From the NCBI GenBank assembly GCA_913055685.1, contig CAJXKC010000001.1, forward strand, positions 186,001 through 250,000: a stretch of DNA of 64,000 nt, in the 5' to 3' direction. Position 1 is the first letter of the stretch. Every line of letters begins with the position of its first letter. The position numbers and the translations under genes were made by a program. Positions 17,635-27,033 of the stretch are shown here, in pieces. The notes beneath the pieces were generated by a model. That model was not told where the DNA came from and did no database searches. It saw only the letters and a program-made list of their open reading frames with translations. Source of the stretch: an uncultured Flavobacteriales bacterium. Its GTDB lineage: Bacteria; Bacteroidota; Bacteroidia; Flavobacteriales; Schleiferiaceae.

Positions 17635-18575
17635 TGGATTTCCCAAAAGCATTAAAGTTGGCCGAATTGGCCGAAATGCTAAACTGCGAGTTTCGTGGCG
17701 ATGCAGAGCATTTAACCTATGGTTTTAATGAGATTCACCGGGTAAGGCCCGGTGATCTTGTATTTGTAGATCATCCCAAATACTACGCTACTGCCCTGCA
17801 GTCTAACGCCACCACGGTGATTATCAACCAAGAGGTGGAGGTTCCCGCAGGCAAAGGCTTATTAATAAGCTCTGATCCTTTTCGCGATTTTAACCTGCTT
17901 ACGCGCAAGTTCTTCCCCTTTAGCGCTTCGAATAACATGATAGACCCCAGTGCGGAAATTGGGGAGAATACTATTATTCAACCGGGGGTATTTATTGGTC
18001 CGGGGGTGAAAATTGGCAAAAACTGCCTAATCCACAGCAATGTTAGCATTTACCATAATTGTGAAATTGGCGATAATGTGATTATTCATGCCAACACGGT
18101 AATTGGCTCCGATGCTTTCTATTACAAGAAAAGACCTGAGACCTTTGAAGCGCTTTTAAGTGGAGGCATCGTTAAAATAGAAGATGACGTGCAAATTGGT
18201 GCTTCCTGCACCTTGGACCGCGGTGTAAGTGCGGTGACTCACATTGGTAAAGGCACTCGAATTGACAACTCTGTTCATATTGGCCACGATACCATAATCG
18301 GTAAAAAGTGCCTCTTCGCCTCACAGGTGGGTATTGCTGGATGCAGTACTATAGAAGATGAAGTTACCCTATGGGGTCAGGTTGGGGTTAGTTCCAACAT
18401 AACTATTGGCACCAAGGCCGTTGTTCTCGCTCAAAGCGGCGTTTCTAAATCCTTGGCGGGTGGTAAAACCTATTTTGGCTACCCTGCAGAAGAAGCGCGG
18501 AAGAAATATCGGGAAATGGCCTCTATACGCCTCCTACCGCAAATTATTGAGCGGATTGAACTCAATGAGGATTAA
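17634..18575 (+). CDS. Second LpxD-like hexapeptide acyltransferase
   Basis: This is a 313-residue LpxD paralogue. It has the N-terminal domain (with RPGDLVFVDHPKYYATAL), then hexapeptide repeats (IGENTIIQPGVFIGPGVKIG and onward), and keeps the catalytic-type His, H218 in HIGHDTIIG. It is shorter and clearly different from the LpxD at 13228. Its position directly after efp, with a TAATG overlap, is one I recall from other Bacteroidota. It may N-acylate a different sugar nucleotide or use a different acyl chain; that is inference. A strong terminator follows. Confidence 0.85.
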   Translation: MDFPKALKLAELAEMLNCEFRGDAEHLTYGFNEIHRVRPGDLVFVDHPKYYATALQSNATTVIINQEVEVPAGKGLLISSDPFRDFNLLTRKFFPFSASNNMIDPSAEIGENTIIQPGVFIGPGVKIGKNCLIHSNVSIYHNCEIGDNVIIHANTVIGSDAFYYKKRPETFEALLSGGIVKIEDDVQIGASCTLDRGVSAVTHIGKGTRIDNSVHIGHDTIIGKKCLFASQVGIAGCSTIEDEVTLWGQVGVSSNITIGTKAVVLAQSGVSKSLAGGKTYFGYPAEEARKKYREMASIRLLPQIIERIELNED

Positions 18576-18603
18576 GCACTTTAAATATTAGAGCTCCTAA
18601 ATA

Positions 18604-18634
18604 AAAAAGGCCCCGCAATGCGGGGCCTTTCTTA
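18604..18634. terminator. Bidirectional intrinsic terminator
   Basis: A GC-rich hairpin (GGCCCCGC, loop AAT, GCGGGGCC) is flanked by an A-run on the left and T-rich bases on the right. It can stop both the efp-lpxD2 transcript and the convergent susC-susD transcript. A near-copy occurs at 36508. Confidence 0.85.
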
Positions 18635-18649
18635 TTGGATGACCAAATA

Positions 18650-20059
18650 TTAATGGAAAGGACAAACGTAATCGCTAGCCTTATTAGCTACGATAATCGC
18701 AGTCACATCATTATCAATTGTACAAGTGCGAGCAACGGGATCATAAGTAATCGCGTCTACGTCAATACCACTGTAGAATGGAGGCACATCAGCCTCAACA
18801 TCAGCAGCATTAACGTTTTCGTTGATCAACAACTCGTTTTCAGACATCACGAAAGTGATTCCCATATCCATACAACGGATACCTTCTGCGATGAAGACTT
18901 CCTGACGGATACGATAAATCATTTCTAATAAAGCGTCTCCGGTTAAACCTGCTAAGTCAGCAGGAGTATAAGAGGTACCCGAAATGATAGGCACATCTAC
19001 GGTACCACCACCACGGTAAAGCACTAAACCAGGACGACCATCTACAGTGATATCTACACTGTCTGGACGAGAACCAGGATTACGCTGAGTACGGTCCTCT
19101 ACATTATCATTAACCGCTTTGGTAGGACGTGAAGCCACAAGGTTTAGCACGTCGGTAAGGGTTAGGATTGCAGCCGGATCGGCACCATTAGACTGCTGCG
19201 CCTCTGCTTTAATTAAATGCGCTTCTTCAATCTTAAACAATGGAATCTTAGAATCTTCATTCGCCGAAACAAATGAGAATTTAGGATCTAAGAAGTCTAA
19301 GCTTGGAAGAGGCTGCAAGTCATCAAAGCTACCGCGATCGTACAATGCATCCTGAATCTCATTGAAGGGACCATTCTGGCCATCAAATACAATGTAGCTC
19401 ACGAAATCGCCATCAGTATCAGCAGCAATAGCAGCGTCTGCAGCAGCGATTGCGGCAGTTGCATCACCTTTAATGTACTGGCAACGAGCGATACCAATAA
19501 GAGCACCTACATTAGCCTGCGCGTTATTGGAAGCCGTAAAGGCTGCAATAGCGGCATTTAGGTGTTGATCTCTACTTAATACTGGACCTGCAGGTTCAGC
19601 TGGTAAAGCTCTGTAATACATAGCACTGTATAAGTGAGCTACACCCAGGTAAAATTGGAAAGTTGACTCATTTTCCGCATCACCATTAGGGTCAGCAGGC
19701 AATACTTCGGTTAGACCGTAATTTGCCATCTCACGTAAACGGGCGATATCAAAATGCTGTGCATTTAAGTCGGCATCCTGATAATCTACTGTCAAACCAT
19801 CTAAAAACTGGTTAAAGAAAGTCTGAGTATTTACATAGTTGTCCGAAGCAATCTCAGCGATGTTATGTGTTTCCTGAGAAACTAAAGCCATCTGACGCTC
19901 TAAACCTCTACCCCATGCATCGGCGGAGTTAGGCTGACCAATAAGGGCTGCTTCAGATAAGTTTGGGTTTACTACTTCGGATGGATCCACTGCTTCACAG
20001 CCTACAATAACCAAGGCAGAAGCGGCTAGTAATGATATTTTAGAAACTATCTTTTTCAT
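18650..20059 (-). CDS. SusD/RagB-family nutrient-binding lipoprotein
   Basis: SusD proteins are surface lipoproteins that cap a SusC transporter and capture the nutrient. This one has 469 residues, with a lipoprotein signal ending in the lipobox LVIVGC (C21). It shows the helical, TPR-like SusD architecture (for example GVAHLYSAMYYRALP and IGIARCQYIKGDATAAI). The C-terminal half includes EEAHLIKAEAQ and RIRQEVFIAEGIRCMDMG, typical of the family. It starts 11 bases after the stop of the SusC gene, so the two form one transcription unit. The substrate cannot be told, as no glycosidase or protease is encoded nearby. Confidence 0.88.
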   Translation of the reverse strand: MKKIVSKISLLAASALVIVGCEAVDPSEVVNPNLSEAALIGQPNSADAWGRGLERQMALVSQETHNIAEIASDNYVNTQTFFNQFLDGLTVDYQDADLNAQHFDIARLREMANYGLTEVLPADPNGDAENESTFQFYLGVAHLYSAMYYRALPAEPAGPVLSRDQHLNAAIAAFTASNNAQANVGALIGIARCQYIKGDATAAIAAADAAIAADTDGDFVSYIVFDGQNGPFNEIQDALYDRGSFDDLQPLPSLDFLDPKFSFVSANEDSKIPLFKIEEAHLIKAEAQQSNGADPAAILTLTDVLNLVASRPTKAVNDNVEDRTQRNPGSRPDSVDITVDGRPGLVLYRGGGTVDVPIISGTSYTPADLAGLTGDALLEMIYRIRQEVFIAEGIRCMDMGITFVMSENELLINENVNAADVEADVPPFYSGIDVDAITYDPVARTCTIDNDVTAIIVANKASDYVCPFH

Positions 20060-20070
20060 CTTGCTTCAAA

Positions 20071-22892
20071 TTATAGGTTAACACGTAGGGTGGTCAAGTA
20101 GATACGTGGAGCTGACTCGGTTCCGAAAGCGAAACCACCACCAGCGAAACCATTCTGAGTACTGAAACCAGAACCAGAAGCATCGGGATCGAAGCTAGCA
20201 TTGGTCCAGTTGAATGGGTTCTGTACGGTAAAGCCTAGACGTAAGTTCTTGATACGAGAATCTAGTAAGCTTCCGAAGTTATACTCGGCACCGATGGTAC
20301 GAACTTTAATGTAGTTCGCGTCCTCTACCCAGTATCCAGCTAAGTCAAAGAATGAAGTAATACCTGCATCCAATACTTCTTGAGGGAAACGACCTTCGTC
20401 ATTTACACCACCGAAGTAACGTAATACGTCATCAACGTTAACCGCCTGACCACCGAATTGGTAATCACCGTTTAAGAAGAAGCTTAACTTGTTATTCCAT
20501 ACGTAGTCGATACCGAAAGTACCGAAGGTTGGAGCGAAGGTTGTACCTAAGTAAGCATTACGCTCAACTTCGTAACCACCGTTTCCATCTTCAACAACTT
20601 TAGCACCACGTAAGTAACCTAAAGGCTGACCTTCTTTTACGAAAGAACCTAAGAAGGTAAATCCACCTATGCAAATTCAGGAGCACCACCAGAGCTTACT
20701 ACGGTGTTATCGTTTAAGTTGTAAGAAGCGCGAGCGCTTAAACGGTGTTTCTCGTTAGAAATAAGAATCGCATTTAAGGCGATTTCCATACCAGTGTTTT
20801 CAATCTCACCTACGTTTTTCTCTTGCGCAAGCTGACCAGAAGATGGTGCTTGAGGAGGAGTAAACAAGGCTCCTTCAGTAGTAGTCTTGTAGTAAGTGAA
20901 GCTAGCAGTTAAACGCTTGAATAAACCAAGGTCTACACCAAACTCAGTGGTTTTGGCGATTTCAGACTGTAAGTCTGGGTTACCTGGGTTATTGAAGGTA
21001 AAGGTACTTAGACCATTGTATGCGTTAGCTGCAAAAGTACGATCGTTAGCAAATGGAGTTGGGAAGATAGTAGCTTCACCATAGTTTGCACGAATCTTAA
21101 ATAGGTTTACGATATCGCTAGACACCATATCCTTGAAGAACTTCTCGTCTGACAATACGTAAGAACCACCCACTTTGATAAGTGGAATTAAACCGATTTC
21201 CTCACCAAAGGCTGAGTTACCGTCGAAACGAAGACCGAAGTCTAAGAACAACTTGTCTTTCCAACCGATGTTTTCAGCAAGGAAAATACCGTAAGAAGTA
21301 ATGGTATTGTAGAAATCTTCTGCACTCTGGTCGGCTGAGTTGTTTACAGACTGAGATCCATCAGGCACGTTAGTAGCGTTGATGTAAGTCTGATAATCGT
21401 TAGAACGGAACACCTGACCACCAACAGTAGTAAGGAAACTGAAGTCACCTACATTGTCTTCACGGGTCATGTTTAAGTTCGAACTTAACACTAAGAAGTT
21501 ACGGTTCATTACTTCGATATAACCTTGGTCGGTAGTACCGTCGGCAACCGCTCCTTTAGAGATTAACATTGCATTAGTTCCTAATTCTTGCTGCTTAGAA
21601 ACACGGCTATCTAAACCGAAGTCTAAAGATAACTTCATGTTATCACTCATGTCGTAAGTAAAGTTGTTCGCAACATTGAAACGGTTAACCTTTTCAGTAA
21701 TGTCAGTTACTTCACCTTGAGCTTCTAAATCGTCGGTAAGGTCTTGGATTTCTTGATCTGTTAATGAATCAAGGTTACCATACTGACCACCTTCTAAGTT
21801 ACCGTAACGAGCGAAACTGGTGTTCGCGTTATAGTCACGAGTATACTCTGAATTAGAGTAAGCTAAAGAGGCAGAATAGCGTAAACGGTTAGAAACACGC
21901 GCCGCTACTGTAGTACGGAAGTTACGACGTACTTGCTCGTTAACTGAGTTAAAGCCGTCGTCCTGGTACAATGATCCAGAGAAGCTGTAGTTAAAGGCAT
22001 CTGTACCACCAGAGAATCCTAAACGGTAGTTTTGAACCCAACCTGGTTGGAAGATGATATCTGCAGTTTTCTTCCAACGCAAGAAGTCGGCAGTACCTAC
22101 CATCTGACCTACTTGACTTTCGAAGAATACAGCAGCTTTACCAGCTTTTCCCCTTTTGGTAAAGATTTGAAGCACGCCATTCGCAGCGTCAGCACCATAC
22201 AAAGTAGTTGCTGCACCACCTGGAATGTACTCGATACGATCGATATCCTCCATAGGAATATCCGCGATCGCAGAAGATTGAGCACCACCAGTGGCGATAG
22301 AAAGCTCAGCGTTTGAGTTAAGGTTATCCACACGAACACCGTCGATCATAATAACCGGAGTGGTGTTAGTGTTAGCGGAAACAGGACCACGAGAACGGAT
22401 AATAGAAGCAGTACCAGGCTGACCAGAGCTCAATTTAATCTGAGCGTTTGGCAGCTTCGACTGAATCAATTGGTCGATCTGCATGGCAGGAGATTGTTTC
22501 AACTCCTTGGCATCAATAGACGATACCGTGGTGGAGATCCGCTTACGGCTTACTCCAGTACCCTGTCCAGTTACTACAACCTCGCTTAATTGCTCTGAAG
22601 ACTCATTCATGTAAACGTCGATGGAAGAGTTGCTTCCAACTTTACGTTCTTGAGTCTCAAAGCCGAGAGATGAGAAAACTAAAACAGCGTCGCTGCCCGA
22701 TACGGTAATGGTGTAAGCACCAGTTGCATCTGCAGCAGTACCATTCTTGGTACCTTTTTCAATTACAGAAGCGCCAGGAATTGGCTCTCCCCCAGGTCCC
22801 TTAACGGTCCCCTTCACAGTGCGAGATTGGGCAAAACCCACCTGCACGCATAATGCTAACAGTAAAGTTAGCAATGCTTTGGTTGTTCGCAT
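20071..22892 (-). pseudogene. SusC/RagA TonB-dependent receptor, frameshifted
   Basis: This gene encodes an outer-membrane, TonB-dependent importer. The N-terminus has a signal peptide (MRTTKALLTLLLALCVQVGFAQ region), then a carboxypeptidase-regulatory-like domain (TVKGTVKGPGGEPIPGASV), then the plug with VVVTGQGTGVSRKRIS and a beta-barrel. The first frame encodes 741 residues and stops at TAG 20667-20669, just after SSGGAPEFA. The next frame then continues at once with IGGFTFLGSFVKEGQPLGYL and runs open for 199 residues to the natural end (APRIYLTTLRVNL). One missing base near 20670 accounts for this; the intact protein would be about 940 residues. Neither half shows other damage, so this is a very recent mutation or a sequencing error. 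Confidence 0.85.
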
Positions 22893-23042
22893 AGCTTTAA
22901 TTTATTGGTTATCCGGAACCAAATTTGTTAAAAAAATATTAATTAACAATGGCCTTTCCCTTAACACTGGCTTAATCTCAATGTTAAATTTTTAAAAGTT
23001 AGAAGTTATTTCTTGCTTAAAAAGCAGAAAATCAAGTAACTG

Positions 23043-24461
23043 CTATTTTTTCCGGGAATCGAGAAAAACTAGGAAAGCAGTGAAGCCCCAAACGGGTAAA
23101 GTAGCCTTATCCATGTCCAAAAAGTTGTTTAGGAAGCCATGGGTCCAATAAGTAATGAGCCCAATTAAGGCGGCAAGGGCCATCGATTTTAGATTCGGGT
23201 CCTCAGTTTTGTAATAAGCAGAGATACCCGTTGTTACGGTGAAATACACCAGTAGCAGGACCAAGACTAATCCCATAACCCCCTGTTCGGCAAGAGGACC
23301 TATGTACTCGCTGTGGGCGTTACCCATATCGCCAGCGTTAGTACTGATTATGGTCTTTTCGTAAGGCTTTTGATAGGGAGCGTAGAGAAACATGTAAGTT
23401 CCGGGGCCGTGACCAAAGACTGGTCTCTCAGCAAACATCCGGAAAGCCGACTTCCAACGGTTAATCCGTTCCATGTTAGAAGGGTCGGTAGAGATATTAC
23501 TGATAGATTCTACGTGCTCACTAAGGTCGTCGCTACTAGTAACATCATTTTTTTCAAAACGCTTCATTATATCGTCTTGAAAATAGAAGAGCGTGCCAAT
23601 CCCAGCAGCAATAATTAAATAGAGGATTTCACGTCTTAATTTAATCCAGATCATAAATCCAGCTATACCGGCCGCTACCAGACTAACCCATGCTGCCCGG
23701 GTGTAAGACAAAATAACTCCTGCCACTAAAATAAGGAGAACAGTGCCCGCCAGTACTTTCCTGTTTACATCCCATTTAATGGAAAAGGTAAAAGCCACTG
23801 CTATGGGGATGTACAATGCCAAAACCGCCCCATATGAGGTATGCTCCTTAAAAAAGGGGAACATCACCCACACCGAAGCGTCTTTGGTAAAGCCCCATTG
23901 CGCGTGAATTACAATGGTGTAAACCACAACGGCGGCCAAAGGCAATAGGTAAAGCCAGAAAAATAAGTAGGTACGCTTAAGGGTGTAGAAAAGCTGGCTC
24001 ATTACATAGAAAAAGACGGTCACAAACCAAATCCGTGCGATGAGATACTTAGCACTAATGAGCGGCATCGCGGAAGTAAGAGTGGTAACAAACATCCATA
24101 ATACCGAGGCCATTATTACTAGAGAAAGCGGGTGCCGGACAATACTTAAGTCGAAATTTCCCTTGTAAATAAGCTTCGCAAAGAAGATGAGCATAATCCC
24201 AAAAAGGAGCGGCTCAGTCGGCAAGGTAAAGCCGATATGCAGCGTAGGGTCTAAATAGAAGATGCTTAGCGGCGTACTAAAAATAACAAAATAGAGGACC
24301 TTATCTAAGGCTAGGAAGGTCATGGTTACAATTAAAAGTGCAACCGGTATCAATAATGCCCAGTATTGCTCAGCAATTATTACCCCAACATTGAAAACTG
24401 CCGCCGCGAGGCCAGCGATATAAATGGGTCTTTGATCCTTATTTATTTTCCACCAAGACAT
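23043..24461 (-). CDS. O-antigen ligase family membrane protein
   Basis: This is a 472-residue polytopic protein with roughly a dozen hydrophobic segments. A large periplasmic loop includes FGHGPGTYMF and a conserved HSEYIGPLAEQG, the His-containing motif of WaaL/Wzy-type enzymes. Members either ligate undecaprenyl-linked O-antigen to lipid A core or polymerise polysaccharide repeats; the sequence alone does not separate the two. It is the last gene of a three-gene operon after the flippase and chain-length regulator, directly abutting the latter. Confidence 0.88.
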   Translation of the reverse strand: MSWWKINKDQRPIYIAGLAAAVFNVGVIIAEQYWALLIPVALLIVTMTFLALDKVLYFVIFSTPLSIFYLDPTLHIGFTLPTEPLLFGIMLIFFAKLIYKGNFDLSIVRHPLSLVIMASVLWMFVTTLTSAMPLISAKYLIARIWFVTVFFYVMSQLFYTLKRTYLFFWLYLLPLAAVVVYTIVIHAQWGFTKDASVWVMFPFFKEHTSYGAVLALYIPIAVAFTFSIKWDVNRKVLAGTVLLILVAGVILSYTRAAWVSLVAAGIAGFMIWIKLRREILYLIIAAGIGTLFYFQDDIMKRFEKNDVTSSDDLSEHVESISNISTDPSNMERINRWKSAFRMFAERPVFGHGPGTYMFLYAPYQKPYEKTIISTNAGDMGNAHSEYIGPLAEQGVMGLVLVLLLVYFTVTTGISAYYKTEDPNLKSMALAALIGLITYWTHGFLNNFLDMDKATLPVWGFTAFLVFLDSRKK

Positions 24462-25496
24462 CTAGGCTTTTTGACGAGAACTGCGAATCGTATCCCAGAT
24501 GAGAATCGCAATCAGCGTAAGCGTAAAAGCGCCCAGCATACTTAGAGCCACCACTAACCAACGAATAGGATAAGTTTTCTTTTCGGCCGGATAAGCATTA
24601 TTCACTTTAAAGGTGGCTGGTAAACTCTGCTCCACGTCTACTTTAGCCTGATCGTAAGCTGTTTTTAATTTAACCACTTCCTCCTTGAGGTATACTAATT
24701 CATCACGAATGGAAACATAGGTGCCACCATATTTAGCTAAAGTGTCTAGCTTGGCCTCAATCTTACGGATATTGGTAGGTGAAGCGTTCTCAATAATAGC
24801 CGTAGCTAATTGCTCATTAAGCACCGAAGACTGAGCTTCATAATCGTGCACTCCCTTGTAACGTAAAATAGTAAGAGAGTCCTCTAACAATTCTAATTCT
24901 TTTTTGAGGGCAAAGAACTCCCCTTCAATAATTTTTAAACCCTGCATGGCGCGTTCGCGCTGAATACGGTTTTTAACCTTATCCAATAAACGAACGATGT
25001 CATTTGCAATATCAGCTGCCATTTGAGGGTCGGTATCCAAGACATTAACCTCGACCGACATATACTCGGTACGGCGGAAGGATATATTGCTAGCAAAGGT
25101 CTTGTAAAGCTCAGTCATCACGTATTTACCATCTTCGTCGATTTCGTAATGCTCAAGCAGTTTAAATTTATTTATGATGCTATCGCGGATTTCATCGCTA
25201 TTCAAAATCTGCAATAATTGCTCTGCTTCTTCTTCCTTACCAAATTCTAAGATATCCTGACCACGCGAAGCAAATTTTTGCGGCAACAAAGCTTTCGACA
25301 AACTATTGGTGGTAGAAGGAAATACCGTTACCGTGGATTCGAACTTTGGTTTTATAAAAGTGGGACCACTAAAAATAGCGGCTAAAACACCTGCTACAAT
25401 AGAAACCACCAATAATGGCTTGCGCCAATTATATAGGTATACAATCAAATTTGTAGAATCAAAAACCCGGTCTTGGTTGGTATTTGGTGCATCCAT
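24462..25496 (-). CDS. Wzz-type polysaccharide chain-length regulator
   Basis: This is a 344-residue inner-membrane protein with two transmembrane segments, one near residues 30-50 (LLVVSIVAGVLAAIFSG) and one near the C-terminus (WLVVALSMLGAFTLTLIAI). They flank a large, coiled-coil-rich periplasmic domain. This is the Wzz/polysaccharide co-polymerase layout. There is no cytoplasmic tyrosine kinase domain, so it is the short type that sets O-antigen or exopolysaccharide length. It sits between the flippase and ligase genes, one base from the ligase start. Confidence 0.87.
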   Translation of the reverse strand: MDAPNTNQDRVFDSTNLIVYLYNWRKPLLVVSIVAGVLAAIFSGPTFIKPKFESTVTVFPSTTNSLSKALLPQKFASRGQDILEFGKEEEAEQLLQILNSDEIRDSIINKFKLLEHYEIDEDGKYVMTELYKTFASNISFRRTEYMSVEVNVLDTDPQMAADIANDIVRLLDKVKNRIQRERAMQGLKIIEGEFFALKKELELLEDSLTILRYKGVHDYEAQSSVLNEQLATAIIENASPTNIRKIEAKLDTLAKYGGTYVSIRDELVYLKEEVVKLKTAYDQAKVDVEQSLPATFKVNNAYPAEKKTYPIRWLVVALSMLGAFTLTLIAILIWDTIRSSRQKA

Positions 25497-25532
25497 GTTT
25501 AAAGGTACTTAGGCCGGCAAAAATAGAAATAA

Positions 25533-26981
25533 TCACCTGCTATTCACCAAAAAACGCTTTCGGAGCAAATCTATTCCCATTTGCCATGCCAAAAGCTTCC
25601 AAAAGAATACCGAAAGCACGGAGAACAAGGCAATGCTTATCATTTTTAACCACCAAATCCAATCGAGATAATAATGGATTAAAAAACCCAATAATATTGC
25701 CTGTACACTAAAACCTAAAAATCGCCAGAAAAAGCCCCATCCCCAATGAATAGAGGCTTGCCTGAAACTATAGAATGCTTGCGCAATAGCGCTAAGACCC
25801 TGGGTAACCAGGGTAGCGAAGGCTGCTCCCTGTGCACCATAGGTGGGAATTAAAACTGCATTGAGAATTATATTAAGAACAAAGCCACTAAAGGCAATTC
25901 CATTAAGCAATGCTAAGCTTCCTTTCGCCGTGAGCATAGTTCCAAAGACATATGTGGCACCAAAGGCTAGGGAAGAAAAAATTAACCAGCGGAGCAGTAT
26001 ACTGCTTTGTTCACCATGGGCAACGTAAAGCTTGGCCATTAGCGACTCCGACTCAAAGAAAGCGGCTAAGGCTATGCTTAAACTCATTACATAAATCATC
26101 ACAAATGCAAGCTTTGCCAAGTCACTCACCGATTCTTTTTTGGCAAAAAGGGTCGCAAACATCGGTAGTAAGATCACTGAGAACAGATAAGCTGGCTGAT
26201 TTAAGGCGTCCAACAATCGAAAGGCCTGGGCATAAATTCCTGTTTCCTGCTCCCCCACTATTTGCTGAAGCATCACGCTGTCTACCCTGGTATAAAGGGC
26301 CATCAAGAAAATTAATAAAGCATAAGGCAAACTAGAGTTTAAACGCGATTTAAACTTGGCCAGCTTAAAATGCGGTTTAAAATAAGGCACCTTCCAAAGG
26401 ATTAAAGCGGTGGCCAATAATGCCGAAAATCCGAAGCTGCCTGCCTGTAGGATAGCGAAGATTTCAATATTTATGCCTCCACTGGATAAATAAATAAAAT
26501 AACCTGCCAGAAGAATCATTAAAGATTTATCTAAAACACTAAAGAAGGCATCCCATTTGAATAAGTGGAGTCCTGCTAAATGTGATCGCAAAAAGAAAAG
26601 TGCAGAGCTGAAGACTTGGGCAAGGCTCAGCCAGATAAGAATGCTGGAAGCCTTTTGCCAATAGTCCATGAAGTAACCCAATACCAGAGCCAGCAAAAAG
26701 TAGAATAAGCCCAGCGATAGTTTAAGTAGAAACAATTCCGAAAAATGGCGAGCCAAGGTATCTGGATCTTGGGCAATTTCCCGATTGCTATAATGCGCCA
26801 AACCTAAGTCTAGGACGATGTTAAATATCATCACAAAACTAAGCATCGCGGCATACAAACCGTAAGCCTCGGCTCCAACCTGGTTCTGCACTTCCAAGTC
26901 GATGCCGAAAATCCAAACCGGTTTTACCAGCAAATTCACAAATAAGAGTAAGGCTAAACTGCCTACAAATTTCTTTTGCAT
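25533..26981 (-). CDS. Polysaccharide flippase (Wzx/MATE-like)
   Basis: This is a 482-residue protein made almost entirely of membrane segments, consistent with a 12-14 helix lipid-linked oligosaccharide flippase. The family hallmark of charged residues between helices is seen in GLAHYSNREIAQDP and YTRVDSVMLQQIVGEQETGIYAQAFR. It would move undecaprenyl-linked units across the inner membrane. It is the first gene of the flippase, Wzz, ligase operon and is divergent from a glycosyltransferase gene 52 bases away. Confidence 0.9.
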   Translation of the reverse strand: MQKKFVGSLALLLFVNLLVKPVWIFGIDLEVQNQVGAEAYGLYAAMLSFVMIFNIVLDLGLAHYSNREIAQDPDTLARHFSELFLLKLSLGLFYFLLALVLGYFMDYWQKASSILIWLSLAQVFSSALFFLRSHLAGLHLFKWDAFFSVLDKSLMILLAGYFIYLSSGGINIEIFAILQAGSFGFSALLATALILWKVPYFKPHFKLAKFKSRLNSSLPYALLIFLMALYTRVDSVMLQQIVGEQETGIYAQAFRLLDALNQPAYLFSVILLPMFATLFAKKESVSDLAKLAFVMIYVMSLSIALAAFFESESLMAKLYVAHGEQSSILLRWLIFSSLAFGATYVFGTMLTAKGSLALLNGIAFSGFVLNIILNAVLIPTYGAQGAAFATLVTQGLSAIAQAFYSFRQASIHWGWGFFWRFLGFSVQAILLGFLIHYYLDWIWWLKMISIALFSVLSVFFWKLLAWQMGIDLLRKRFLVNSR

Positions 26982-27021
26982 AGGAATTCTGCTAAGCGAA
27001 GGTAATGAATAAGAGAGGCTC

Positions 27022-27029
27022 TATCTTTG
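27022..27029 (+). promoter_or_regulatory. -7 promoter box (TATCTTTG) of the glycosyltransferase gene
   Basis: This is an exact TAnnTTTG match with only four bases to the GTG start of the glycosyltransferase gene, which predicts a leaderless mRNA beginning with GTG. Confidence 0.55.
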
Positions 27030-27033
27030 TCCT

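Noticed and set aside
18635-18928. Open frame on the plus strand opposite the SusD gene
   Set aside because: It runs antisense to the conserved C-terminal part of SusD, begins right after a terminator and has no recognisable motif.
20667-20680. Programmed -1 ribosomal frameshift in the SusC gene
   Set aside because: A -1 slip would restore the frame, but I found no X-XXY-YYZ slippery heptamer at the site; a single-base deletion or error is simpler.
22747-22995. Open frame on the plus strand opposite the start of the SusC gene
   Set aside because: It is antisense to the conserved signal peptide and carboxypeptidase-like domain and matches no protein family.
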